Of a DNA stretch of 64,000 bases, positions 43,245 through 54,959 are shown one piece after another (positions within the stretch are counted from its first letter, which is position 1; each line of letters starts with the position of its first letter). A program made the position numbers and the translations under genes. This stretch comes from Chelonoidis abingdonii. Lineage: Eukaryota > Chordata > Testudines > Testudinidae. Location: positions 37,855,609 through 37,919,608 of the forward strand of contig NC_133776.1 in NCBI RefSeq assembly GCF_003597395.2, given 5' to 3'. The notes beneath the pieces are model-generated. The model saw nothing but the letters and a program-made list of their open reading frames with translations. It did not search any database and was not told the origin of the DNA.

Positions 43245-45000
43245 TAGTTACTACATAGTATATCATGTGGTTTGCTGCGCAATATAAAGTCTAAGGCAGA
43301 AATCCTTTAGTTTTCCAAATTGTTCACAGAAAATATATTGATTTGCATGTACTAAACCAATTTATGCAGCCAGCAAGCTATTATCGCTGTTAAGATTAAT
43401 ATAGTAGTAAGTGCTATAACTATTTTAAAACATTCTAAAAACTAGCAATCAGCTTTTCTTAGCAACATTTTACACATACTAAATCTTCCAGCTACTGAGT
43501 AGTAAACAGCGTAATTTAGGAGATGCAGCAAGACCAATCTACTGCACCTGACTCAGCCATTTTTTTCGAAGTAGGCAAATCTGAAAATCTAGTGATTGTC
43601 ATTTGTTAAGCAACAATTTGTTAGGCAACAATAATGTCCTTGGGTGGCATACGAGCCCCTATTTTCTCATTCCCTGTCCCAGAATACTGAATACCTAAAA
43701 GACAAAAGGGAGGAAATAACTCTGAGAGGACACTGGAAAGCCCCAGAGAAGGATAAATGTTGTCTTATACCTTTGAGGGTTTGGTTGGATTTGCCCACAT
43801 TTGGTGAGCATTGTGCAAGAAAAGAATTGTGAATGCGTAGAGCTGATGAACCATGGTGGTAGATGGCATGCCTAGAGACGGAACAGAAAGAGAGGACTAA
43901 AAGGAGGAAGCTAATGGTGCGTGAGGCTGGCAACTTTAGTGGGCAAGATGAGATAAGAGCCTGAGAATTTTAGGCAATTGAAGAGTTGCGAACAGCCTTT
44001 AACCAGCATGAAGAAGAGCTTGCCAACTGGATATAACTGCTACTATCAGTCGTGGCAACATATTCCTGATGGATTCATCCTGCTCTGCCTTGCATCACTA
44101 TGCAGCTAGATTTTGGTCTTACTGCTTTGAAGGAAGAGTTGTTCTGTGCAGCACAGCCAGTCTCAATTAAGATTTACAAGTTTTGTTGAGCATTTCTCCT
44201 GCAGGACTGGACAGAGGGTTAGCAGCAAAAGTAAAACTTCTGTCTTTAGCTTCAGGCATTCGAGCTTTGTAAAAATACTAACTTGAAATAAAATATCTGG
44301 TATCCTGGCAAAAGTTTGTAGTATAACTGTCATGAGAATTTAAATTGTAAGGTAGTGGAATGGTTGGCACTCTGATTAAAAATAAGCAGCATTATGCTTC
44401 GGATTCCCTAAAGAATTCGTTTTTGGGCCTGATCATGTAATCTTTATTCAAGCAAAATTCCCATAGACTTTAACTCTATAGCTCTTCTTGGAAGGATCCA
44501 GTCATCCTGCCAGTAGTTCATGTGGATTTAAATGGAGAGTTGGAATTGTTTTCCCTCATGTTATAAATTACTACATCATGGCAAGGGTACATTAGGATAG
44601 AAAAGTCATTCTCCAGAGATCTGACCCCTTTAATAGTTGCACTTTATGATTCTTTCAGGAGGATATATTTAGTTTTAAATGGCAGATTTTAACTGTGGGT
44701 TTACTTCATCTTAACACAACTGATTTATTATGTTTGTTGTCCACCATTTACCTGTGTCCAGATGATCTGTAGCTGCAATAAAGGAGTTGACTAATAAAAA
44801 GGAAGAAATAAGGGAGCCCTAATTTGCTTGTGCATTTCTGTTGCCTACCTGGTCCAAAAATACTTGGCTAGCAGACTTGTTCCTTGCTGCTGTGGGGATG
44901 GTTTACTGCCTCAGACTCATCATGTGACTCTTCAAAGGGCTGGCATGAGAGACTCAACTGGCCTAGAATGTCCTGCCATCGGAAGAGCCTATTGTTGGCC
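43245..45000. other. Non-coding intron DNA with a palindromic repeat fragment
   Basis: There is no exon. The stretch 44,425-44,510 (GGGCCTGATCATGTAATC ... GGAAGGATCCAGTCAT) resembles a worn palindromic short element. The rest is unassigned. Confidence 0.4.
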
Positions 45001-45012
45001 TTGCTCTTACAG

Positions 45013-45193
45013 CAAGGGTAGTCAATTATTTTTTGTCAAGTTCCAAATTTCTTGGTCAAGATATAGTCAAGGTCCAGACTCTAGAGAAAATAATAATAAA
45101 ATAACAATGATAAGTTAAATATGATTTTTGGGGTCCATTCAAAAGTGTCTGCTGGTGCGGATTTTGCTTGCGGTCTGCCTCTTGGCTACCTTG
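45013..45193. mobile_element. hAT-type short element, CAAGGGTAGTCAA termini
   Basis: The left end CAAGGGTAGTCAATTATTTT and right end TCTTGGCTACCTTG are imperfect inverted repeats of a CAGGGGTAG-type element. The flanks TCTTACAG (45,005-45,012) and TCTTACGC (45,194-45,201) match at 6 of 8 positions. Confidence 0.7.
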
Positions 45194-45884
45194 TCTTACG
45201 CTCTTCTTGATTCTTGGCCATTTTAGGACTTTCTGAATAGGGAAACTCTGACTAAACTAAAGAGAACTAAGTTAAGAAATATTTGGGGACTAGAGAGATC
45301 TCTGAATTTCTGCTGTCCACTGTATGAGGATGAGTGAATTTGACATGTTCTCAGGAAATTGAGATAGATTGGTGTCTCCAAAACATTGCAATTCCTGTGA
45401 ACTCTTGTGTCGAAGGTGTAGTGGGGGAAGGGAAATATATCGGTATAGAAATTAACATTGACATTTAATGTGAGTGAGAGAGAGAGAATGAACAAGCGCA
45501 TGTGCACACAAAACAAGTGTGGTATTGAATTGGGATGTGAAAACTCAAAGGAGTATGTTCTGTATCTTTTTAACCAGCTGAAGAGCATACATACCACATT
45601 GTTGCTCTTACAGGTAATTTTTAAACGTACAGTACCTTAACTTCCAACTAGAGTTAAATGTGGGTGGTACTTTGAATTTGTCTGGACTAATTAAGTAAAT
45701 CAACATGCCATTGATCATTCTAAATGCTGGTATTCAGTAAGGCATTAACATAAAGATGTTCTCTGTAGCATTCCCATGGACAGATGCACCCCTCATAAAA
45801 TCACTAGCTTATGGCATTTTAATTGTCTCTTGGTTGAGAGTTGTAGCACAGAGACTAAGATCAAGACCAGGTGTGCCCCTAAAA

Positions 45885-46080
45885 GACTAGGCCAACCCTC
45901 CAAATCAGACCTAACCCACTTCCCTCCTCAGAGCAAACTGGACCTGTCCTGCATTCTTTCCCACTTTGAATCCTACAAACTGGACCAGAGCCACATCCCT
46001 CGCAAATCCAGACTGAACCAAACCCAAATCCCTCCCAAGACCGAACTGGACTAGACCCATATCCTTCCCTAGACCTAGGG
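45885..46080 (+). repeat. Decayed minisatellite, about 33-bp unit
   Basis: Five or six imperfect units follow the pattern AAACTGGACCAGAGCCACAT then CCCTCGCAAATC. Unit lengths by eye are 33, 39, 36, 33 and 33 bases, all multiples of three. The open frame across it therefore repeats a KLDQSHIPRKS-like phrase. No host protein match is recognised; it is probably a non-coding tandem array. Confidence 0.65.
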
Positions 46081-46089
46081 CACTGGTGG

Positions 46090-48675
46090 GGGAATAGGGC
46101 AGGGGACAAATTTGTTTTTCACATGCTCATTACTTTGAAAGCTTTCACTTAGTCAGTAGACACCTGCTAAGCCCAGCCGTTTACCATTTTAGTGCATTTT
46201 TCTCTGTCTTAAGAAGGGAGGTTAGGCTGGGATGGTGTTACATCTGTGGGAGTTTATATGAGAGAGACTGTAAATTGTTCACTGAATCACAAAAGCAAGA
46301 CTCAAACCTGACTTGACTCTGAGAACATGGAAAATCAATATTAAGGTCTCTCTTTTGTTGTTTGCTGCAAGCAGCTATATTGCTACATTCATGCTTAAAT
46401 ACTATGGAAGAAAAATATTGGCATCATCTTAGATCTGTGTGAGCTATTTATAACAGTTTATCCAATGAGCTAGATTTTTCCATTCACAAGCAAATTCTTT
46501 TTTACATATTTGTGCATTTCTAATTAATTGGTCTATATGAACATATTTTAGCATATAGATGTGAACTGTACTTGTGCCATATCTGCCGAGACTAGTCATT
46601 TTTGCCACATGGTATTGTTTCTGTTCCCTGATTAGATGAATGCAGAAAACAGGGCTTTCATTACACCCATCCTGGTTTCTTGCTTCTCTCGGAGAGAGGC
46701 TCAGGACAGTTTGTGGAGCTGGGAGGAATTAGGCTGACAGGATTAGGGAATTTTTAGAATATTTTTAATTCTTTCTTTACCAAGCCCCTTGAGTCAGGCC
46801 TTACCTGGAACATAATTGTCTAAATAAATAAATAAATAAAATTACCTGTTGTATAATTAGTTCTTGGATCCAGTTTAAGAGTAATTGCATATTGGCATTT
46901 ATATGCACAGTCCCAAGCCATGCAGATTGCAGCAATATCCTTAACTAGTTTATTTAATTGTCTCTGATTAAAGTTTTTGCGTAGTCCTGCAAAAGGTAAA
47001 ATCTGATGTCCTGTTAATATTGTTTAAATGTGTTAATGCAAAAACTTTGGTTAAAGGTTTTGGCAGTATTGTTCAGTGACAATGTATTTTTCAGACACTT
47101 GATCTTGTTCCTTTTACATCACTGTTTCACCTATCTACCAAGTGCATTTACTAAGTTGCTGTTTTTTGTCATGTGCCTATTCAGCACAGTCAAAAAGATG
47201 CACGTAGGCCAGGAGGCAACCTTAACATTGGCATTACCAGCATAGTTTCATTGTCACAACCTGGCTTGCTTACAAATGGCAGGCCGTAGTGACTTAACTC
47301 AAAGAAACAACACCTTCACCACCACTCCTCCTTTTTGCACTGGACAATCTTTGAAAAGGAAGTCTCTTATTTCCTCATCTAGCTAAAACAAAATTTGACA
47401 CTTAGGTTTGTTTACAAATATATTAGTACAAATAAACCCTACTAGTAAGAATGTTCATAAACAAAACTAATAGTCAACATGATGGATTGAAATTCAGCTT
47501 CTAGTTCACGTGATTGAATAACTTTTCCTATAATTGGTTCTGCTCTAGCCTATATCATGGCTCTCAGAGGAGGAGGACAAGGGGAGAAAAATCTTATCTG
47601 TAAGTGTCAAGGAAACTGTACTTGATTGCTGTCAACTGTGTTGTAACTAACATGGTTGTATTGTGATGTAGATAGATAGGATCTCAGTTACCTCTGTAGT
47701 TTCCCTTAAAAACTCTGTCAACTGCTACTGTTCAAATCCAGTTTAGTCTGCAGTATGCTCAGAGAGCTCCAACTCATCGTTTTGCAAACTAATAGTTGCT
47801 TATACATCAATCCTTTAAGAATGGTTATAAAAATTTTCAAAAAAAAAAAGTTTTAACTTTAAAGGGCCATAGGTTGATAGGCAAGAAGTTTAAAACGAAC
47901 ATAGGCAAACAGTTTTCCAAATCCTAAAATAAAAAAAGCTATCTCCTCTCCAAACTAAGGACTGTAACATGCATGCATATAGTATATATTGAATCTGAAT
48001 TCCTCATCTCGATAACTTAATAAACCAAGACCCATGAAGTTCTCTCTGGATACATATACACTACAAATACAATTGTGCTGGGGGACTAGGTTGGGTCATG
48101 ACTATTCTTGGGTGCATTTAAATTGTGCCCTGGTTCTGTCAACAGTACAGGAGCAAACCATGATTGAATTATGTCCCTTGAACTATGATATAGCCTTGAC
48201 AAATACAACATTTCTGGTTTTTCATTTCCAAGATTCTAGCAGAATTCAAGTACACTGTCCGTTGTTGCTTTGCACCTTGTGTGATCATTTACACTCATGC
48301 AAGATAGGTGCAAACTTACCATTCTGACCTTGTAGAGTTTTACACCCACTGTGTAATCCTTTTGCCTTAATATAAATGACTATACAAATTTCAATACAAT
48401 GCTGATTTGGGACATTGCCAGAATTGCACTGAAAGTCTTTGTTTATATGAATGACATAAACTAACCATATAACTCGGCACAAATGTCATTCTTTCTGTTT
48501 CTGGAGGGAATGGTAGGGGTGCTGAACTTGAGCTTTGAGGCTTATTGGCAAAGCTATGTGAAGTTTTCACAAAACATCCACTACATATGTCTGACTTTAG
48601 CTAACTTTAGAGACAGCCAGCTACAACTACACTGCATTTAGCTAATGTTAACATGTAACCGTAGCAGAGAATTTT
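46090..48675. other. Non-coding DNA, end of intron 1
   Basis: There is no exon. A short TAAA/AAAT microsatellite lies at about 46,824-46,842. The stretch around 48,035-48,130 may hold a worn palindromic short element. Confidence 0.4.
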
Positions 48676-48719
48676 TATGCTCATGAAAGTGGTCTTTAAC
48701 TTTTTTTTGTCTCCTTTAG

Positions 48720-48995
48720 GTTATTTTTGTTTAGAAATCATGAACTGGCACTTCCTTCTCCTTTTCACCACCGTGACTTTAACTTCTGTGTGGTCCCAGT
48801 TCAATCCTTTATCTCTTGAGGAACTAGGCTCTGACATTGGAATCCAAGTTTTCAATCAGATAGTCAGAGCTAGACCTCAGGAGAATATTGTGGTTTCTCC
48901 ACATGGGATTGCATCTGTACTGGGAATACTTCAGCTGGGTGCTGATGGCAAGACAAAGAAGCAGCTGACAACTGTGATGAGATACAGCGTAAATG
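48720..48995 (+). CDS. SERPINE2: SERPINE2 exon 2 (first coding exon)
   Basis: The acceptor CTCCTTTAG ends at 48,719, 20 bases of 5'-UTR follow, and ATG is at 48,740-48,742. The exon ends ...AAATG|GTCAGT with donor GT at 48,996. It encodes 85 codons plus one base: signal peptide, helix A and helix B, ending with KKQLTTVMRYSVN. This start gives the expected signal peptide, and an upstream in-frame ATG at 48,677 lies in the intron. Confidence 0.95.
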
Positions 48996-51900
48996 GTCAG
49001 TTTTTATCTGTTATTGATTATTATTAATAATAATGTTATGAATCACTTCATAAAAAACCTGCATAAACTTTTAAGGCTGGAAGAACAATATATTTTAATG
49101 GGAGGTTCTTCAAATTGTGCTACATTGTTTACTAAAACTGGCTTGTAATGCAAAGTAAGGTTAGCACTAAGAGAAGGCCATACCTCATAAAATGTCCTCT
49201 ACAGTATAGGTTACCAGATAAACATGGACCCAGTTTAGCTAGAAAATTCAAATTCCATCTCTTCTCACTGTCGTTGGTGCCATGCTTTGGGGTGACCTAT
49301 AAACTATTTAGGTGGAGGGTGTAGAAAGATATAGGGATAATTTGGATCTCTTGATCTCAGAAAATCAGTTTCTGCCATTCCAAGCACCCCTCCAACAACA
49401 ATACAATCTACCTGGTCCAGCTACATGGCATTACTTGCAGCTTAAGCATCTCTTGAAAGACACATTTGATCCTGATGTGCTTGGGAGCACCAAACACTCC
49501 AGAACTGGTGGTGTGTAGAGAGCTCTCTAGGTTCACTTGAACATCTGTAGCCTGTTATGACTTCCTGACCCAAAAGATTCTCCCGAATTTAGATTGCCTG
49601 TACCATGACTGGAATTAAGATTGGTGTGTATTATTGACCCCTTGCCAGTGGGCAAACCATTTTAAGACTCTACTGTTGATCTACGATTGACTGATCTGGC
49701 AGAAAATTATTTCTTCGAGTGCTTGCTCATGTTGATTCCATTCTAGGTTTGTGCGCGCCCACAAGCACAGTTGTCGGAGACTTTTGCCTTAGCAGTATCC
49801 ATAGGGCCAGCTGTGGTGCCCCCTTGAGTGTCATACCCATGCATCGGTATATTAGGCGCTGCCAACCCTATGACCTCTTAGTACCTTCTTACTGCCCATG
49901 AGGTTGGAGTGCCTTGTCTTGCCATTCTCAAGAGCAGTTCTTCATAGATCTTTGTTCTACCTAATCTGTACCTCAGTGTGTCACCAACTGGTTGATCGTG
50001 ATCAACTGGTCAATCCTAGAGGATCTGCCAGATGGACAGATTCCTCTAGGGCCTTGAGTACCTCTACCTGCATGTCAAGGATCCTGTTCCTCTGTGGGAC
50101 TTGAATCTGGTGCTGTCGCAGCTCACAGGTCCTCCTTTTGAGCCTTTGGCTTCCTGTTCTCTTCTTCTCCTGTCCTGAAAGGTTATATTGCTGGTTACAG
50201 TGAATTCAGCCCACCAAGTCTTGGCGATTCAGGTGCTCACCTCGGAACCACCCTATATGGCCTTCTACAAGGACAAAATCCAGTTGAGACCACACCCGGG
50301 AATTCTGCCCAAGGTGATCTGTTTCATTCAAGCCAGGACATTTACTTATCGGTCTTCTTTTCAAAGCCGCTTAAGTCAGAGGAGGAACATAGACTACATG
50401 CCTTGGATGTTAGGAGGTCCCTAGCCTTCTACATCAACAGGACCAAGCCATTCTGTAAGTCTACGCAGTTGTTCATCACAGTGGCTGACAGGATGAAAGG
50501 ACATCCTGTATCTGCCCAAATAATTTCTTCTTGGATCACCGCCTGCATTTGCTTCTGCTATGATCAAGTGAAGGTGCTGCCCCAGGTGATTGTCACCGCC
50601 CATTTGACCGAGGTGCAGGCCTCAGCTTTTCTGGCCCAGGTGCCTATTCAGAACATCTGCAGGGCAGCCACCTGGTCATCTGTCCATACGTTTACTTCCC
50701 ACTATGCACTTACCCAGCAGGCCTGGGATGATGCTGGCTTTGGTAGGGCAGTGCTACAAGACATGAAACCATGAACTCTGAGCTCACCTCTGTAGATACT
50801 GCTTTTGAGCCACCTAGAATGGAATGGACATGAGCAAGCACTCGAAGAAAAAAAGGGTACCTATCTTTCGTAACTGTTGTTCTTCAAGATGTTACTCGTG
50901 TCCATTCCATTACCTGCCCTCCAACCCCTCTGTTAGAGTTTCTGGCAAGAAAGAACTGAGAGGGTGTAGGGTCGTCAGTGCCTAACATACCGATGCATGA
51001 GCACAGCAGTCAAGGGGGCGCCACAGCTGACCCTACAGATACTGCTAAGGCAAAAGTCTCCGACAGCTGTGGGCTCTCGCACACCTAGAATGGAATGGAC
51101 ATGAGCAACACATCTTGAAAAACAAGAGTTACAAAAAGTAACTAACTGTTTTTTGTTTTTGTTCATACTGGTCCCTGTGTAGGTTACAGTGTGTGGCCTT
51201 GCCAAAATATATTTCTGCTGGAGATTTGGGTCTCCTAGAGCCACACTGGCTCATATGTTTTGGGACTGTCCCAGGATACAGACCTTTGTTGAGAGTTTCA
51301 GCCAAGGGGCCAAGAAATGAATGAGACTAAACAGTCCTCTTAGCTTTACAAATAATCTCTGCAGCACAAAGTTGAGGTCCAGTGCCAGCACAGTATGGGT
51401 AGATTTCAATGCCTCTATTCCTGTTGTACTAAAACAGTCTTTAATTCAAGATTTCAGAAATTATTGGGCAATAAAATATTTTTATATTTAGTTTGTTATA
51501 GGTCTCTGAGCCCACTTAGTTGGAGGGCTCTCTTTTGGATCTTTTGGTGCTTTTTTTGGCTTTGCTTCTGTTTCTTCTGTCAAGATCCCAGACTCTCTAG
51601 CCTCTCCTGGGCCTTTTTTCTGTTCAAACACCCCTTTCTTTCAGTCTCTGTTCCTGACATTGGCATGAATCCCTATTATTCCTCTACCAGTGCCTTTCCT
51701 CTAGAGAGTAGGGTGAGACTACTTGCAGCTTCTTAGCATGCCAGTGAGGCTTAACAACAGCACAGAATGCTGGCACTTACAGAATCTTAAAGGAACTGTG
51801 TTTATGAAATGTGAAACCTTCCAAAATGTGAGTACATTTTCAGACGGATAAAGAATGAGTGACGTTGATGTTTCCTGTAACACACTGTCCCATCCTTAAT

Positions 51901-54900
51901 TGCTTTGCTGTGCAGTTTTCTGTTTAGGGTATAGCTAAATTATTTATTGTTGCATAGTAAAATATCCATATGTTGAAGATTCATATCCTTTTATGGGATA
52001 ATCTTGAATTTAAAAGCATTTTGAGTTTTCTAAACATAGCTATCTGCAAGAATTTTGAAGCATTGAAACTAACTGAATTTATTTGGTTTGAATTAGTCAG
52101 TCTTAACAATCCTAGACACTTGAGACAGGTTCTCAAACTTTTCTGTAGTGATCCATATCTTAATATAAAGTTTCTCATGGACCGTCATCTATTTTTAATG
52201 TTTGCATGTACCTCCTCTTCTCTTGTTGATTGCCTAATAACCCTGTGACAGCTACAAAAGTTGCTTACTTGGAAAGTAACTCTAGTGAAATATTTAAAGC
52301 ATTTTTAGCTATCCTTTAATGCAATTTAGCAGCTGGAAGCAAGGAGGAGAGACAGTACCACGTGAGCAGCCACCAACAAATGTTCAGTGGATGGCTAGTG
52401 GGCCACAGACTAGTGTGAAAACATCCGTTATGGCATGCTCACCAAAAAAATATGCCCATAATATGGAAGACTGTGAACACATGGACATCATATGATCTAT
52501 CTTACTAAAAGATTCACAGTAATATAACCAGCAGGCCCAACTATTGAGGACTTATCCTACATAGAGCTGAAATCGTCTTTTTTGAATCTTGCTTTTTTTC
52601 CCTGCTTCTCTTGTCTTGTTTAGAAGCATTAATGACAGGTGGAACTGAGGTGTGACAAATGTAGTAGTTTTCCTGTGCTGCTCTAAGGGCATGGCTACAC
52701 TTACCAGTCATAACACCTTCCTTGAAGACCACTCTTTCATATACTAGAGACTTTCATGGAGCATATTGCAACCTATTAATAGTTGATACCCTTGGATAAA
52801 TACTCTACTTCCTTTTAGAGGCTGGAGTCTAATACTGAATTTCCTTACTAATGTAGCCTAGTCTTCAGATTTAATTTTAGTTTGTTCCAAAAACTTTCCA
52901 AAGGTCTCTCTCTCTCTTTTGGTTAGCACACAGTTTCCAGAAAACCGTTTTTCTATCCCACCCTATTTCTTACTGAATGGAATGGAGGGATCAAAATTGA
53001 CAACCTTAGTTTTTCAGTTTATGGTCTTAGTCCTTCCTTCCCCCATGACTTCTATCTCTTGAGAACTACCTTTATTCCTGTGCTTATGGGGCTTCTACTC
53101 TGAGTGGCCAGAATGAATATCCTTATTCAGTTGTAGCTGCTGGGAAGATGAGGACTCACACCCACAAAATAACATTGTAGTATTGTGTTAAGTTGCAGTG
53201 CTGTAAACATGTCAACATAAGGTCAAGATATTGCAGCTAATTTATGTTGTAGCTCTCAAAACTGTCATCAGTTACACTAATCTAGATTTGTTTTTTTGTT
53301 TGTATCTATTCTAGAATAAACATTTTAACTGTTGTCCATACCAGAAAGTTATTGATTGATATACTACACCAGGACTTGGATGTACAGTACAAAGATTAGA
53401 CAAAGAGCCAAATTCTTCACTGTAAAGTAGTGTCCTTCAGATGAGTCAGAGATCCTGTTGCTCAGATGAGTGTTGAAGAATGTCTGTCAGTGGCATTGGT
53501 ATTCTTTCTTTACCCCATCACGTTAATGTGTGTGTGTGTTTGGATGTTAGTAATTACTGATACAAGTTAACTCCTTTAAAACTTCTTTCATTTTCCTTTC
53601 TAAATAAAATTTGCTGTTATTTTTAACTAGGAGTTGGTAAAGTATTAAAGAAGATAAACAAGGCCATAGTCTCGAAGAAGAATAAAGACATTGTGACAGT
53701 TGCTAATGCAGTGTTTGCAAAGAGTGGCTTTAAAATGGAAGTGCCTTTTGTTACAAGAAACAAAGAGGTGTTTCAGTGCAGTGTCAAGACTGTGGATTTT
53801 GAAGACCAAAATGCAGCATGCAGTTCCATTAACCAGTGGGTGAAAAATGAAACAAGGGGTAGGTATTGAATTTTTTTGTGTAACTGTGTTAAACACTTAT
53901 TTTATAGACACTAAAGTTGAGAGAGGGGTAAAATTTTTAAAAAGTGGTGGGAAGACACTGAATCATCTCATCTTAATTTATCCCGTGTGTGTGTGTATAT
54001 ATAATAATTTTTTAAACCTGGGTGCACCTTGTCTAATTACTTGAAGATGCATGGTATCTATTGTCTTTTAAGAGTCACTTCCATGAAGCTAATTCCAGTG
54101 ATGTTATTTTCATAAACAAACAAAAAAAAACTGCAAAACCAAACACTTCCACTATTCAAACTTTTATCCACATATTGCTGAGGCCAGAGTTCAGATTTTG
54201 CATTACAGCATAATTAGCTTATATTGCATCTTGATATCTGTTGGGAGATGAAAGTGACATCCTGGGGATGCTTGCAATGTGTCATTGATTGTGGTGACGG
54301 CAATGCATGGATGTCAACAAGTGCTGGAGATTTTTCCTTTTAACTTTTCATTTCCAGGCTGTGGCTGTTTCAGCCTTAATTGTTTAGTTTAGTTAACACC
54401 ACAAATGTGCTAAATAAGGCCTTGCCTGAGCACAACTCTTAGGTGGGTGCTAGAGTGTTCCCTCACTAGTGAAAACTAAGGCCCTAATACAGCTGCTACT
54501 CTTCTCAGTAAAATGACTCCACTGATGTCAGCGGGCTCTGAAATGAGCAGAGCCAGAATTCTTCAGGCTGGTGTTAGCAGCCATCTTTGCTCCAATTCAG
54601 AATGAATGTTACCTAGTGAATTACAAAGTACATGGGCTCTGTTTCATCATGACCAGCTGGCTTACATTACAACAGAAAATGCTCAGTTTCCACCTTACCT
54701 TTTTTATTTTATTTTCAGGTATGATTGATAATCTCTTATCTCCAGACATTATTGATGGTGCTTTGACCAGGCTTGTGCTGGTAAATGCAGTGTATTTCAA
54801 GGGTTTATGGAAATCACGTTTTCAGCCTGAAAATACAAAGAAACGCACATTTAATGGAGCTGATGGGAAGACTTACCAAGTACCTATGCTGGCCCAGTTG

Positions 54901-54916
54901 TCTCTGTTCCGCTGTG
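48740..54916 (+). CDS. SERPINE2: SERPINE2 (protease nexin-1), 5' part, three coding exons
   Basis: The gene encodes a secreted serine-protease inhibitor that traps thrombin, urokinase, plasmin and trypsin-like proteases, with heparin acting as accelerator. The exons 48,740-48,995, 53,631-53,858 and 54,719-54,916 join into 227 codons, about 57% of the roughly 397-residue family length. A signal peptide (MNWHFLLLFTTVTLTSVWS) precedes QFNPLSLEELGSDIGIQVFN, strongly like the known mammalian N-terminus. ENIVVSPHGIASVL is serpin helix B. KVLKKINKAIVSKKNKD matches the lysine-rich helix D heparin site. NET at about residue 158 is a glycosylation site. The shutter, breach and reactive-centre loop lie in exons beyond 64,000. 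All junctions are phase 1, with AG/GT borders. Confidence 0.95.
49711..51145 (+). mobile_element. DIRS-type element, internally deleted
   Basis: The left end TTCTTCGAGTGCTTGCTCAT (49,711 on) and right end GAATGGACATGAGCAACACA (to about 51,145) carry inverted terminal repeats about 180 bp long. At about 50,820-50,910 an internal complementary region repeats the reverse complements of both outer ends. Only the C-terminal part of the tyrosine recombinase region survives between (50,188-50,774, including ICRAATWSSVHTFTSHYAL); gag, RT and RNase H are missing. No target duplication is evident, as expected for DIRS. It lies in SERPINE2 intron 2 in the sense orientation. Confidence 0.85.
50188..50774 (+). 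pseudogene. DIRS tyrosine recombinase C-terminal remnant
   Basis: Two adjacent frames (50,188-50,424 and 50,403-50,774) match the C-terminal third of the recombinase region in the longer copy at 61,202-61,675: FYKDKIQLRPHPGILPKVIC, then WITACICFCYDQ and ICRAATWSSVHTFTSHYALT. The invariant arginine and tyrosine of such enzymes could be those in ICRAATW and SHYAL, but I infer that from position only. Confidence 0.7.
53631..53858 (+). CDS. SERPINE2: SERPINE2 exon 3
   Basis: The acceptor AG is at 53,629-53,630 and the donor GTAGGT at 53,859. The exon is 228 bases, so it keeps phase 1. It encodes GVGKVLKKINKAIVSKKNKD (helix D, heparin-binding lysines), VANAVFAKSGFKMEVPFVTR, two cysteines found in the family (FQCSVKTVDF and AACSS) and INQWVKNETR with a glycosylation site. 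Confidence 0.95.
53859..54718 (+). other. SERPINE2: SERPINE2 intron 3
   Basis: Donor GTAGGT, acceptor TTTTATTTTCAG ending at 54,718. It is 860 bases long, the shortest intron seen. It holds a short (TG)/(TA) run near 53,985 and no other recognised feature. Confidence 0.9.
54719..54916 (+). CDS. SERPINE2: SERPINE2 exon 4
   Basis: The exon is 198 bases, keeping phase 1, with donor GTAAGC at 54,917. It encodes MIDNLLSPDIIDGALTRLVL, VNAVYFKGLWKSRFQPENTK (serpin NAVYFKG.W signature) and YQVPMLAQLSLFRCG, ending before the strand region that follows in exon 5. A longer open frame starting at 54,571 is intron read into the exon, not an alternative start. Confidence 0.95.
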
Positions 54917-54959
54917 GTAAGCTCAGGAGCTAGTTTCTTGTAAATGAAACACAACTTTT

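Larger units (their letters stand above)
25963..48719 (+). other. SERPINE2: SERPINE2 intron 1 (predicted)
   Basis: It runs from donor GTGAGC at 25,963 to acceptor CTCCTTTAG at 48,711-48,719, just upstream of the coding exon. The polypyrimidine tract TTTTTTTTGTCTCCTTT is strong. The intron is filled with mobile elements listed separately. Its left end depends on the predicted exon 1. Confidence 0.5.
48996..53630 (+). other. SERPINE2: SERPINE2 intron 2
   Basis: Donor GTCAGT at 48,996; acceptor TTTTAACTAG ends at 53,630. It contains the deleted DIRS element at 49,711-51,145. The stretches 48,996-49,710 and 51,146-53,630 have no other recognised features beyond short simple repeats such as (TC)n near 52,905 and (TG)n near 53,528. 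Confidence 0.9.

Noticed and set aside
54571..54933. Alternative SERPINE2 start at 54,571
   Set aside because: The frame is intron sequence read through the exon 4 acceptor; the CAG border at 54,718 and phase continuity show normal splicing.
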